Source: Trichopria drosophilae
Taxonomy: Eukaryota; Arthropoda; Insecta; Hymenoptera; Diapriidae
Assembly: GCA_030407085.1 (NCBI GenBank)
Contig: CM059586.1
Location: forward strand, 30,243,501-30,307,500
Direction of reading: 5' to 3'
Length of the DNA stretch: 64,000 bases
Shown here piece by piece: positions 61,201 through 64,000 of the stretch. The stretch's first letter is position 1. Every line of letters begins with the position of its first letter. The position numbers were made by a program, and so were the translations under genes. A model generated the notes under the pieces. The model ran no database searches and had not been told where the DNA came from. It saw only the letters and a list, made by a program, of their open reading frames with translations.

Positions 61201-62861
61201 GTTCTCCAGTTTGTCATAGTACAAAAGTTGAGTACCGGACAGGTCATGGAGACAGATTGCCACATAATGCGGAACTTATATCCAGGAATTCTCGAGAGAA
61301 CGCGAAATCTGCACCTCATTACAATTATTCCGCTCAAATTCAAGACAGGTAAGTATATCTCAACATGAGAATTTGAATTTGATATCATTTATTTATTGCC
61401 CTCGACGTCCAAGTCCGTAGACAGATCATCATGTTACGACCAAAAGTAATTTCAAATAATAAATAAACCCAAAACTTAAAACTGAAAACTAAAAAATTAT
61501 AGTTCAACATCATTGGAATGGTAGTTTAATATAGGTAGAATCAATTAATGTTATGATACATTTAGAGGCTAGTGTCCCATGTAGTTCTAAAACTCCTACA
61601 GCATTATGGACCAATATCTGCGTTACCTAAAAAAAGGGCATTTTCCGTGCGCTCTGTACGAACTCGTTTTGAGTGCGTAAAGTAGAATTTTACGGTGAAC
61701 CGGCGAAGGAAAACGACGTTCGTTCCTTGAACGTAAAACTCTACTTTGTGGCCTTGGATGAAAAACTGCCTTCACGGCACGACAAGATCTATTTTTAAAT
61801 AATGTATTGTATGGTATTTGTTACATTTTTTTTAATGGTTCTATTATTTATTGTATATGATTTGTAATTAATTTTTACAATGAGATAATTTAAATTAAAC
61901 CTTTGACCAACCACTAAAAGTTTGAGAATGCTAATGTATTATACATTGCTGAATATATAAATATGTATTCAATTTCTTTGAAGATGTCCATCTTCTTATA
62001 TTATTTATAAAATGTAAAAATAATTTCGGTTTAATTATTGAATCCAATAGATGTTATTCGTAAATCACAAATATTGCTTAGAAGATATAATTTTAATTTT
62101 ATATTTGTGACGATAAAAATCAAATCTCTTATTATACCATGGTTCAACCGTGCCAAGTATTTACTGACTTGCTACTTGATTGGTAAGGAAGAAATGTGGG
62201 GAATCCCGAATGTTATTTATTAATCTACTTTAAACCCTCTCAATAAAACAGTTTTTTATAGACTTGCCAATTTTCAAATTCTATTGCGACCAGCCTAAAA
62301 AATTGTTATAGGGCCATCCATAAACTACGTTACCAGTTTAGGGGGGGGGGGGTCTGCCCAGAACTACGGTCTATATAAAATGTATGTATAAAAATCCTAA
62401 AACTGTCTACGGCGGGGGGGGGGGGGGCACAAATGCCAAAAAAGATCTACGTAGTTTATGAATGGCCCCTTACTGGCTATTTCTAATCCATTATATTCTC
62501 GAAACCATTGTTATGTTTGAGTAGATTAATAATAAATTAACGTCTCGTCAAACGGGCACGTTGCCTAAGAATGAATTTCAAAAAATTTAGTTAAAATATA
62601 GGTTATTATTATGTTAGTGCTGTCCAGTTTTCATATCCTTCAGTTTACAGTAAAACAATTTTCATGAAAATACAGAGTTTGATGAGGTGAATTAAACCAC
62701 ATACTATTATTTATGTTTAGATACGATTCTGTACATCGTCGAAAACGAAGTCACACTGAATCATCACCGCGACTGGCAAAACCTGCGACAAGGAATCACT
62801 CAAGAACTCGGCCTCATCATACAGTGCACTCGAATATCGGAGATAGGCATCCTGATTATAG
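19047..62861 (+). CDS. TOGARAM1: TOGARAM1/crescerin-type TOG-domain microtubule regulator (gene span, 16 exons, 3' end outside window)
   Basis: I assembled this spliced gene by eye from 16 exons whose GT-AG borders keep one reading frame (4,109 coding bases, about 1,369 codons plus two bases). Domains in order: TOG1 at about residues 62-290 (HEAT motifs such as DPEWEVRQHALRVL and VRKGSLDALRVYLLHCHN), an acidic then Ser/Arg/Pro-rich linker at about 290-770, TOG2 at about 781-1030 (EDWRARVRGLERIAS, DSRKRVRQAALDTLAVLA) followed by ADVDWIIAGS, a block that recalls human TOGARAM1 after TOG2, then a basic disordered stretch to the window edge. TOGARAM1 (crescerin, CHE-12) proteins act in cilia, where their TOG domains bind tubulin and set axoneme length. 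Human TOGARAM1 is about 1,720 residues with four TOG domains, so TOG3-TOG4 are expected past 64000. Intron 4 (18.3 kb) contains an antisense sulfotransferase gene. The family call is firm; the exact start codon and last visible exon are less so. Confidence 0.9.
19598..19885 (+). CDS. TOGARAM1: TOGARAM exon 2 (TOG1, first half)
   Basis: Codons 76-171: VRTGRFPPNVEVSAIFHEIW, then DPEWEVRQHALRVLIDVLP, ending with LLHCHNRDEMTKE before donor GTAAGG. These are HEAT helices of the first TOG domain. The frame has a TGA at 19586-19588, so the acceptor must lie between there and about 19612. AG at 19596-19597 fits phase 0 with exon 1, although its pyrimidine tract is poor. Acceptor position is the least certain of the gene's junctions; the body of the exon is firm. 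Confidence 0.85.
20389..21035 (+). CDS. TOGARAM1: TOGARAM exon 3 (TOG1, second half, and acidic linker)
   Basis: Codons 172-387 begin ILKDGLNRPDAFDNHH after acceptor TTTAG and complete TOG1 with SLAKIRDTVGDDEFEFHICD and FEVLCDVYGIKR. This ending aligns in character with the end of human TOG1. After that the chain becomes a polar linker with a dense Asp run near codons 360-370 (SDLDSDADDDD) and ends ARQHMQSTPRKLP. The donor GTGATA leaves two codon bases, exactly complemented by exon 4. Confidence 0.92.
21343..22522 (+). CDS. TOGARAM1: TOGARAM exon 4 (Ser/Arg-rich disordered linker)
   Basis: Codons 388-780. The exon opens RVHFGGEVVKLRTPDSEDS and carries many SPK/SPS and RSxS-type motifs (SASSSPKRG, TLSPKKS, SSPSIRSRRNS), typical of a phosphorylated, unstructured linker. 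It turns acidic towards the end and closes with WEDLGLVDDEVLHDFHNK, the lead-in to TOG2. Donor GTAAGA follows. The frame stays open past the donor for about 36 codons (see finding on a possible short isoform). Confidence 0.92.
22720..22725 (+). promoter_or_regulatory. Intronic poly(A) hexamer in TOGARAM intron 4
   Basis: AATAAA about 200 bases after the exon 4 donor and about 90 bases after the stop that ends the read-through frame. It is placed where an intronically polyadenylated short TOGARAM mRNA would need it. It may be chance. Confidence 0.25.
23562..23719. repeat. Inverted repeat, about 66-bp arms
   Basis: CCTCCAAAATTATCGGAATA and onward to TGTCAAGTTTTGC faces GCAAAACTTGATATACATTA and onward to GATTAATTTTGGAGG. 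The arms differ by a few substitutions and indels. It lies 16 bases from a second inverted repeat. Confidence 0.78.
23736..23926. repeat. Inverted repeat, about 45-bp arms, with inner direct repeat
   Basis: The left arm AGATTATTTTCCGGGGCTGT, ATTTCGGCCAA pairs with the right arm TTGGCTGAAATCCAGCC, TCGGAAAATAATCT. Between them GCTAGTGTGCAATT occurs twice, about 30 bases apart. Together with 23562-23719 it may be one compound element. Confidence 0.72.
26571..26576 (-). promoter_or_regulatory. Candidate poly(A) signal of the sulfotransferase gene
   Basis: Minus-strand AATAAA (TTTATT on plus) lies about 90 bases after the stop codon. In such AT-rich DNA the hexamer is common, so only its position supports it. 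Confidence 0.4.
26666..26893 (-). CDS. Sulfotransferase exon 6 (C-terminus, stop)
   Basis: 75 codons plus TGA: VETLSRDQTFAIHKLGLDKK, then YFSQLNKDTVYRLYKKFEVD and the end FELFGYSPVSYYNYATAY. The Y-F-x-Q-L and DF-E-LFGY motifs are the family's usual C-terminal ending (compare FYSFLD-x-FGY). The acceptor is GTTGGCAG. Confidence 0.93.
   Translation of the reverse strand, partial: VETLSRDQTFAIHKLGLDKKLKPVWRHSNTQSNASKIYFSQLNKDTVYRLYKKFEVDFELFGYSPVSYYNYATAY
26666..36473 (-). CDS. Carbohydrate sulfotransferase, CHST8-14/HNK-1 family (gene span, 6 exons, complete, nested in TOGARAM intron 4)
   Basis: Six exons splice in frame to a 350-residue protein, the usual size for CHST11-like enzymes. Residues about 13-30 (VLVFIIFCGGILLIIDAL) form a type II Golgi signal anchor after a short basic tail. 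The 5'-phosphosulfate loop is at about 105-115 (CPIYKSGSTSW), the 3'-phosphate motif at about 165-180 (IVRHPFERLLSAYRDK), and the family block DDHWTPYYLYCTPC at about 253-266. Such enzymes transfer sulfate from PAPS to GalNAc or GlcA termini of glycans in the Golgi lumen; the sugar and position cannot be told from sequence. One N-glycosylation sequon (NAS) lies near the C-terminus. The gene sits wholly inside an intron of TOGARAM on the opposite strand. Known insects carry several paralogues, so I give no symbol. Confidence 0.93.
27361..27560 (-). CDS. Sulfotransferase exon 5 (conserved substrate-side block)
   Basis: DSNYPAPRPDQYIRKSG, then TWREFVEYLIHTDL and DDHWTPYYLYCTPC, ending LINYDIIAK. 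The W-x-PY-x-x-C-x-PC signature is diagnostic for the CHST8-14 group. Acceptor ATTTAG, donor GTACGC. Confidence 0.95.
28863..29022 (-). CDS. Sulfotransferase exon 4 (3'-phosphate-binding motif)
   Basis: ILKNSMKFMIVRHPFERLLS then AYRDKLENSVAG. Arg167 and Ser175 are the likely 3'-PB residues by analogy with the family. The exon continues YHFYKKYGASIVNKFR. Donor GTATGT leaves one base. Confidence 0.95.
29644..30830. mobile_element. Large fold-back element (about 1.2 kb, arms about 350 bp) in sulfotransferase intron 3
   Basis: The left arm has TTATTGAATGTTTAGG, CAATAAAC, CTGAAAAGTGATGTG, AAATTTTGGTG and GGTGGAAAGCAATTCC. The right arm holds their inverted copies in reverse order (GGAATTGCTTTCCACC, CACCAAAATTTT, CACATCACTTTTCAG, GTTTATTG, CCTAAACATGCAATAA). 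No frame in the roughly 460-base centre looks like a transposase, so it is nonautonomous. Confidence 0.85.
30859..31030 (-). CDS. Sulfotransferase exon 3 (5'-phosphosulfate-binding loop)
   Basis: EHGISYCPIYKSGSTSWTYN carries the Lys-Ser-Gly-Ser-Thr loop expected to hold the PAPS 5'-phosphosulfate. It then reads MCLLKGVSKEELSNGKEQL and IARRVMPELDYPEADD. Acceptor CCTTTAG, donor GTAAGT. Confidence 0.95.
31674..31822 (-). CDS. Sulfotransferase exon 2 (stem region)
   Basis: NEASSENADRIANVQKICGK, then YKLGPYRGYDEEVLF and QYSVFYFNR. Acceptor TTTTAG; donor GTAAAT leaves two bases, completed by exon 3. Intron 1 upstream is 4.5 kb. Confidence 0.9.
31913..32240. repeat. Dispersed repeat family A, copy 2, with internal inverted arms
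   Basis: ATCTGAGGCTCAGAATT at 31986 faces AATTCTGAGCCTCAGATTC at 32182. The right half (GAGTTATTG, CTTCAATGGCTC) matches family A at 7440-7870. It lies in sulfotransferase intron 1. Confidence 0.6.
32332..33060. mobile_element. TTAA-flanked piggyBac-type nonautonomous element (721 bp)
   Basis: TTAA at 32332-32335 and again at 33057-33060 exactly bracket inverted ends CCCTTTGAAGCAC and GTTCTTCAAAGGG. TTAA duplication with CCC-starting ends is the hallmark of piggyBac transposons. No transposase is present; the inside is filled with family B phrases (AATTCAAAATGGCTG, GTGACCTCGAAAACCCC, CGCCATCTTGGA). GGTGGTCCTCTCAGGGACCACC near the left end is a small perfect hairpin. Confidence 0.85.
33981..34355. 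mobile_element. Near-perfect long palindrome (147-bp arms, about 94% identical)
   Basis: The left arm starts CCGGGAAAAAATGATTTATA and ends TTTTGACCTGATATA near 34128; the right arm is the inverted copy from TATATCAGGTCAAAAT at 34210 to TTTTTTCCCGG at 34355, with about nine differences. The arms are built from ATATATGA words. The loop is about 80 bases. It lies in sulfotransferase intron 1. Confidence 0.88.
34373..35000. mobile_element. Fold-back element (about 630 bp, arms about 240 bp)
   Basis: The left arm has TTTTTTATGTGATAAT, CATAAACAAATGGTTGTA, GACGCATTAGAGCACAAAAC and ATGTGAAACAAAAGTT. The right arm has the inverted forms (TTTATTTCTCATGTTTTGGG, TTCTAATGCGTGATTT, ACAACCATTTGTTTAT, ATTATCACGTAAAAA). 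The 75-codon plus frame at 34578-34805 crosses the centre and looks like chance. Confidence 0.85.
36330..36473 (-). CDS. Sulfotransferase exon 1 (start, membrane anchor)
   Basis: 48 codons: MFLHLQKRNLARVLVFIIFC and onward to GSLQQII before a perfect donor GTAAGT. An in-frame TAA two codons before the ATG fixes the start. It encodes the cytosolic tail, the transmembrane anchor and the beginning of the stem. Confidence 0.9.
37228..37790 (+). repeat. Dispersed repeat family B, copy 3
   Basis: TTTTTGGGGTCGCTGATTAC, GAATCTGAAGTCAGACTCC and AATATTTCAAAATAGCGC are family B phrases. GGTGTTGCTCTTTCGAATGG matches GTGCTCTTTCAAATGGCG at 34990. The left edge reads TTAATCCTTTGACGC, close to the piggyBac-type end at 32332, but I found no matching right end. 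Confidence 0.55.
38441..38561 (-). mobile_element. G/C-run MITE family, copy 1
   Basis: In reverse orientation it follows the order of the 62310-62469 element: GGTCGTCAGGAACTAC, TATATAAAATGTATGTA, a G-run (nine C on plus at 38487-38495), and GTAACGTAGTTTATTGACGA. The ends are imperfect inverted repeats. The GGCC/GTC-CATAAACTACGT end is a type commonly seen in insect genomes. Confidence 0.72.
39608..40560. repeat. Decayed TTATAAAACTTTTATAGAA-type repeat region
   Basis: Dozens of diverged ACTTTATAAA, TTTTATAGAA and TATAAAATTTTATAAA words fill the region. ACCCAGGT at 39608 faces ACCTGGGT at 40083-40090, suggesting an inner element of about 480 bp. Low coding potential. Confidence 0.5.
40827..40991 (+). 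CDS. TOGARAM1: TOGARAM exon 5 (TOG2 start)
   Basis: Codons 781-835, after a strong acceptor (T-run then GTAG): EDWRARVRGLERIASALR, ending RVSAAGFSVAK before GTAATT. The DW-R-R-GLERI helix is the first HEAT motif of TOG2. It is phase 0 on both sides and lies 18.3 kb downstream of exon 4. Confidence 0.93.
41429..42868. mobile_element. Long terminal-inverted-repeat element (about 1.4 kb) in TOGARAM intron 5
   Basis: Left end AAATCAGGTGCGTTAATTTA, AGACACTTA; right end in reverse AAATCATGTATCTTAATTTA, AGAAACTTA. Further pairs follow: GTGTCTTATTGAAGGT with ATCTTATTGCAGGTGTC, and ATAAGTGACTAAACT with AGTTTAGTCACTTAT. The arms are 150-180 bp and diverged. No transposase frame lies inside; the centre contains a telomere-like TTAGG tract. 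Confidence 0.8.
42285..42319 (+). repeat. Telomere-like TTAGG tract (G strand on plus)
   Basis: Seven consecutive pentamers in one register: TCAGG TTAGG TTGTG TTAGG AAATG TTAGG TTAGA, three of them exact. TTAGG is the insect telomere unit. It lies inside the inverted-repeat element 41429-42868. Confidence 0.6.
42869..47444. other. Rest of TOGARAM intron 5
   Basis: No gene. 43660-43880 is a GC-richer block (GATGTCAGCCGAAACGAGG, GGCTACCCTACAATAAGGGG), probably a decayed transposon. 45100-45188 is a perfect hairpin. 46195-46215 is a short ATT microsatellite. The remainder is AT-rich. Confidence 0.4.
45100..45188. repeat. Perfect 39-bp-arm hairpin
   Basis: Left arm 45100-45138 (AAATTAGAAAAATCGGCTAG and onward to GAGTCAAA) and right arm 45150-45188 are exact reverse complements; the loop is 11 bases (TGTTGACTCAT), itself echoing GAGTCAA/TTGACTC. 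The 13-mer ATATCTAAAAACA occurs directly left at 45088-45100 and again at 45228-45240. Confidence 0.95.
47445..47630 (+). CDS. TOGARAM1: TOGARAM exon 6 (TOG2)
   Basis: Codons 836-897 (VVLTGVSEDSLKRSLTLITW, then ARQGGPNAAHLARITMQR, ending HQCIGARNAK). Acceptor TTTCAG and donor GTACGA are in phase 0. The continuous HEAT-helix pattern fits the third and fourth repeats of TOG2. Confidence 0.93.
47631..49191. other. TOGARAM intron 6
   Basis: Contains family A repeat copy 3 at about 48040-48180 (TTTTAGAGGTCGCTCTTCAA). Otherwise AT-rich without recognisable features. Confidence 0.45.
49192..49368 (+). CDS. TOGARAM1: TOGARAM exon 7 (TOG2)
   Basis: Codons 898-956. TRENALQLLIFSLVTFPS and GDSRKRVRQAALDTLAVLA are the most recognisable TOG2 helices, paralleling human VREEVVNICICSLLTYPS and DSKRRVRQAALEAFAVLA. 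Acceptor TTTCAG and donor GTAAAC are both phase 0. Confidence 0.95.
49369..50762. other. TOGARAM intron 7
   Basis: AT-rich, no element, RNA gene or exon recognised. Short frames here are chance. Confidence 0.5.
50763..50928 (+). CDS. TOGARAM1: TOGARAM exon 8 (TOG2 end)
   Basis: EILKAAKQVTRNRADGTAMY, then AAIRARLARKALPMVSSDG and VVYGLQISPIS. The ARLARKALP block matches the conserved VQARLARKTLP at the end of vertebrate TOG2. The donor GTAATA leaves one codon base, completed by exon 9. Confidence 0.95.
51151..51262 (+). CDS. TOGARAM1: TOGARAM exon 9 (conserved block after TOG2)
   Basis: Encodes GADVDWIIAGSGSVSPG, then TRGQIIAMSTPDPEMKP. The DVDWIIAG segment parallels DTDWLLAG just after TOG2 in human TOGARAM1, which supports orthology. 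The donor GTAAAT leaves two bases, completed by exon 10. Confidence 0.9.
51596..51760. mobile_element. Small inverted-repeat element in TOGARAM intron 9
   Basis: GAAAGTTTAAAAAATCG at the left faces CGACTTTTTAAACTTTC at the right. Inside, ATGCAGTAATCTAAGTAGTA (51645) faces TACTACTTAGATTACTGCAT (51703) with at most one mismatch across 26 bases. Confidence 0.8.
52106..52223 (+). CDS. TOGARAM1: TOGARAM exon 10 (linker)
   Basis: NELSKKELGRKGKAGIPHA, then ENNERSSSWKLLGQSGE. It is polar and basic, presumed disordered. Acceptor TTACAG and donor GTAATG. It is supported by exact phase fit rather than strong conservation. Confidence 0.83.
52681..52735. repeat. ATATATGATG microsatellite-like tract
   Basis: Repeats of ATATATGATGATATATAA. 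The same words build the arms of the palindrome at 33981-34355. Confidence 0.6.
52778..53255. mobile_element. Fold-back element with AAAAATAACTT subterminal repeats (TOGARAM intron 10)
   Basis: Left end GGTTACATGACTAAATAACT; right end in reverse GGTGTCACGACTGCATAACT. Each end continues into a run of about 14-15-base units AAAAATAACTTnnn (six or seven on the left, about four on the right, inverted). The centre carries a telomere-like CCTAA tract. No coding capacity. Confidence 0.8.
52988..53037 (-). repeat. Telomere-like (CCTAA)10 tract
   Basis: Ten CCTAA units in perfect register: seven exact, three with one substitution (CTTAA, CCAAA, CATAA). This is the C strand of the insect TTAGG telomere repeat, in the centre of a fold-back element. 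Confidence 0.85.
53806..53878 (+). CDS. TOGARAM1: TOGARAM exon 11 (linker)
   Basis: A 73-base exon: DANQNKERRWSVKDSNP, then KPPPENR. Acceptor ATTACAG; donor GTAAAT leaves one base. The following intron is only 83 bases, the shortest in the gene. Confidence 0.8.
53962..54152 (+). CDS. TOGARAM1: TOGARAM exon 12 (basic linker)
   Basis: VKRSKTEIYIRRPKAADESH, then VKINRYVENQNLNSRRVN and YARKSRSRPYDEVELKR. Acceptor TTTTTAG; donor GTTTGT is weak but is the only one that keeps the frame. The highly basic segment suits a microtubule-proximal linker, though this is inference. Confidence 0.78.
55140..55700. repeat. Compound direct and inverted repeat block
   Basis: TCCGCCGGTAAGG occurs at about 55167 and 55314 in direct orientation. 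The second copy with its flank (GGAAATTTCACTAAAAAACG, TAAATAA) is inverted at 55610-55660 (TTATTTACGGGTTTTAGTGA, CTACCTTATCGG). CTAGGATACC, TCTATAGTAATTA also occurs twice (55252, 55539). GACATCTAAAGT near the left edge recurs as GATGTCTAAAGTG at the right. Confidence 0.75.
56459..56530 (-). other. tRNA-like sequence, minus-strand copy
   Basis: Read on minus: A-box-like TATCCGAGTGGTTAGAG, then B-box GGGTTCGAATCCCGA with a 5-bp T stem (TCGGG/CCCGA). The A box resembles tRNA-Leu or tRNA-Ser. The acceptor stem does not pair, so this is not a functional tRNA but a tRNA-derived promoter region. It is followed by an AT tract. Confidence 0.65.
56621..56693 (+). other. tRNA-like sequence, plus-strand copy
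   Basis: GCAGGGTGGTTAGAGTTCCA then CTAGATTGAATCCCGA. It matches the minus-strand copy but with a damaged A box and B box (GATTGAATCC instead of GTTCGAATCC). It is followed outward by a T-run. Its start faces the start of the other copy about 90 bases away. Confidence 0.6.
57299..57519 (+). CDS. TOGARAM1: TOGARAM exon 13 (linker)
   Basis: PRTISAPPQGRTVIKSESR, then IPVLNTRDRIVEHQSY and STQERRERRLSTPECLEN, ending CHENGG. I prefer the donor GTGGGT at 57520 because its phase 2 matches exon 14. A later GTTATG at 57539 would extend it but breaks the frame into exons 14-15. Confidence 0.78.
57997..59140. mobile_element. Large fold-back element (about 1.1 kb, family B phrases) in TOGARAM intron 13
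   Basis: Left arm: GACAAGAATACGCATCGATA, TTTATGACATTTGGTAGCTA, GACGTCGCTGATTAGG, AATTCAAAATGGCAGATC. The right arm holds inverted partners: CGCCATTTTGAATTTTTAAA, GGCGACCTCAAAAACCAC, TAGCTACCAAGTGTCATAAA, TTATCGACGATTATTCTTGT. Arms are about 400 bp and diverged. The 94-codon plus frame at 58830-59114 lies in the right arm and is not recognisable. Confidence 0.82.
59866..59920 (+). CDS. TOGARAM1: TOGARAM exon 14 (small linker exon)
   Basis: A 55-base exon: after one base completing Gly it reads PSTQQRKRHLAKNTSDRM. A good acceptor (TTATTTCCAG) and donor (GTACGT) bound it. All three frames are open, so the choice rests on phase with exons 13 and 15. Confidence 0.7.
59921..61184. other. TOGARAM intron 14
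   Basis: AT-rich, with no repeat or RNA recognised. Confidence 0.5.
61185..61348 (+). CDS. TOGARAM1: TOGARAM exon 15 (linker)
   Basis: SPKGKSSPVCHSTKVEYRTG, then HGDRLPHNAELISRNSREN and SAPHYNYSAQIQD. Acceptor ATTGTAG and an excellent donor GTAAGT leave two bases, completed by exon 16. Confidence 0.82.
61630..61790. repeat. GC-richer segment with 16-bp inverted arms
   Basis: AAAGTAGAATTTTACG at 61679 faces CGTAAAACTCTACTTT at 61724 (one mismatch), around a centre with CCGGCGAAGGAAAACGACG. Flanking GGGCATTTTCCGTGCG and CGTGCCGTGAAGGC-like (reverse of right flank) are weakly similar. Probably a transposon fragment. Confidence 0.5.
62310..62469 (+). mobile_element. G-run MITE family, copy 2 (about 160 bp)
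   Basis: Left end AGGGCCATCCATAAACTACG and right end CTACGTAGTTTATGAATGGC, CCCT are inverted repeats of about 22 bp. Two G-runs (about 11 at 62341 and about 14 at 62414) and TATATAAAATGTATGTA lie inside. Same family, opposite orientation, as 38441-38561. Confidence 0.85.
62721..62861 (+). CDS. TOGARAM1: TOGARAM exon 16 (last clear exon in window)
   Basis: RYDSVHRRKRSHTESSPRL, then KPATRNHSRTRPHHTVHSN, ending GDRHPDY before an excellent donor GTGAGT (phase 2). His/Arg/Ser-rich and presumed disordered. The reading frame must continue downstream; TOG3 has not yet begun. Confidence 0.82.
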
Positions 62862-64000
62862 GTGAGTAATTTATTCGACTTTTATTTTCACTTATGTATA
62901 TATATGTAGTATAACAAATGTATGCTGTTATAATGATAAAAGGGCAAATAGGTAGTGTATAGATAGCAATAAGAACAGCAGAAATTCCTATGGTAATAAA
63001 ATAATGTTATAGAGATGCCTCACTGATCTTATTTGTCCATGTAGTCGCGGTTTGATCCAAATAGGAACAGGGCTCTAGCTCTAATTTAGCCGGGTTAACC
63101 CCATGAAAGTTGACCAACTGTCAATTCACGTAATTTGGTTGTATCCCACATATTCTAATTAAGAATTTTCTGCATTACGACATGACACATCAACCTCAAA
63201 AAATTGTATAAATATTCAAGGTTGTACATCAATGTGGACAGTCAAACCATGTTATTTGCAATCCAGTGATTCGGGATATATTCATCTAATTCGACTGGGA
63301 TCCGGCCCGGCTAGCCGGGTTGGGTCCAAACATGGGAACCCTTGATAATATCAATCGGTTTCATATCAGGTAGCCATTTAGAGTCTAAATTTAATAGGGC
63401 AACCCAAACCATAACCCTAAAAAGTAAGAAACCGATCAGTCTTCGTTTAAAATTTGGCTTAAATTTAGCCACTATGTCAGAATATGGTCTTAAAATTCTT
63501 GCTGTCTTCAAACTTAAAAGAATCCGAGTAGAAATAAAAAAGATATTAAAAGATCTCAAAAAGATTTTTCTTAAAAATGTCAGAATTTAAGAAATGTTAA
63601 GTAATTTAGTTTATTAAAATCTTTTTAAGAACTTTTAAATATCTGTTTAAGATTTTTATTTCAGAGCATGATTTTAAAATAACATGATATTTTAAAGATC
63701 TTTTTAAGATCTTTTCGAGACCCTTTTAAAATTATTTTCGGGTATTAAAAAAATATTAAACATTTTATCGTATATATTTTATTAGTATTTCGCATTACTT
63801 ACATTAATTTTCAATTAATCAATTTTGAATTCTTATAGAAATTAAATTATCAGGTAACCGATGTCGATACATAGTAGATATGAAGTCATCAGTTCTTGAA
63901 TGTTCGTGAAATTTTCTGTCCAGGTTCAAAAATTGCAACTATTCTTCTAGAAATTCAAGAACTTTAGTTATAATTATAAAAAGACATTTTTTTAGAAAAA
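62862..64000. other. Start of TOGARAM intron 16 and window edge
   Basis: 63085-63325 has repeated TAGCCGGGTT words (GGCTAGCCGGGTTGGG). 63480-63740 is full of diverged AAGATCTTTTTAAGA words in both orientations. A possible small exon is at 63924. Confidence 0.4.
63924..63971 (+). CDS. TOGARAM1: Possible further TOGARAM exon near the window edge
   Basis: A fair acceptor (TTTTCTGTCCAG) precedes bases that, in the required phase 2, read RFKNCNYSSRNSRTL and stay open. The composition resembles the preceding linker exons. No convincing donor follows (only GTTATA), and the window ends, so the exon end is a guess. Confidence 0.25.

Larger units (their letters stand above)
61349..62720. other. TOGARAM intron 15
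   Basis: Contains a GC-richer block at 61630-61790 and the G-run MITE at 62310-62469. The remainder is plain AT-rich sequence. Confidence 0.45.

Noticed and set aside
1..64000. CRISPR arrays, bacterial operons, phage or viral genes
   Set aside because: All recognisable coding is spliced animal sequence. Repeats are inverted or degenerate, with no regularly spaced direct repeats, and I saw no integrase, capsid or polymerase frames.

Overview
This window is nuclear DNA from an animal, most likely an insect. It is very AT-rich, with GT-AG introns, long repeat-filled spacers and short CCTAA/TTAGG tracts (the ancestral insect telomere unit). Hymenoptera is my best guess, but only from general texture. 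No bacterial-style operon, phage or CRISPR is present. Nearly all long open frames outside the two genes described here are chance frames or lie inside inverted repeats.

Layout. 1-19029: gene-free upstream DNA holding several small inverted-repeat (MITE-like) elements and decayed repeats. 19047 to beyond the right edge: one large plus-strand gene that I assemble from 16 exons (about 1,369 codons so far, phase-consistent at every junction). It encodes a TOGARAM1/crescerin-type protein: TOG domain 1 in exons 1-3, a long Ser/Arg-rich linker in exon 4, TOG domain 2 in exons 5-9, then a basic low-complexity linker in exons 10-16. TOG3 and TOG4, expected from vertebrate TOGARAM1, would lie past 64000.

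Intron 4 of that gene is about 18.3 kb. Nested in it on the minus strand (36473 down to 26666) is a complete six-exon gene for a 350-residue Golgi carbohydrate sulfotransferase of the CHST8-14/HNK-1 family, with a type II membrane anchor and both PAPS-binding motifs. The two genes are antisense neighbours. One encodes a presumed ciliary microtubule regulator and the other a Golgi glycan-modifying enzyme, so there is no obvious functional link.

The rest is a dense collection of fold-back elements: a TTAA-flanked piggyBac-type element (32332-33060), a 94%-identical 147-bp-arm palindrome (33981-34355), several 0.6-1.4 kb fold-backs (29644-30830, 34373-35000, 41429-42868, 57997-59140), a head-to-head pair of tRNA-like sequences inside a palindrome (56281-56887), two copies of a G-run MITE family (38441-38561, 62310-62469), and a perfect 39-bp-arm hairpin (45100-45188). 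Two in-register telomere-like tracts sit inside two different inverted-repeat elements. The most notable observations are the nested antisense gene, the tRNA-like palindrome, the telomere-like tracts inside fold-backs, and a possible TOG1-only isoform made by reading into intron 4.
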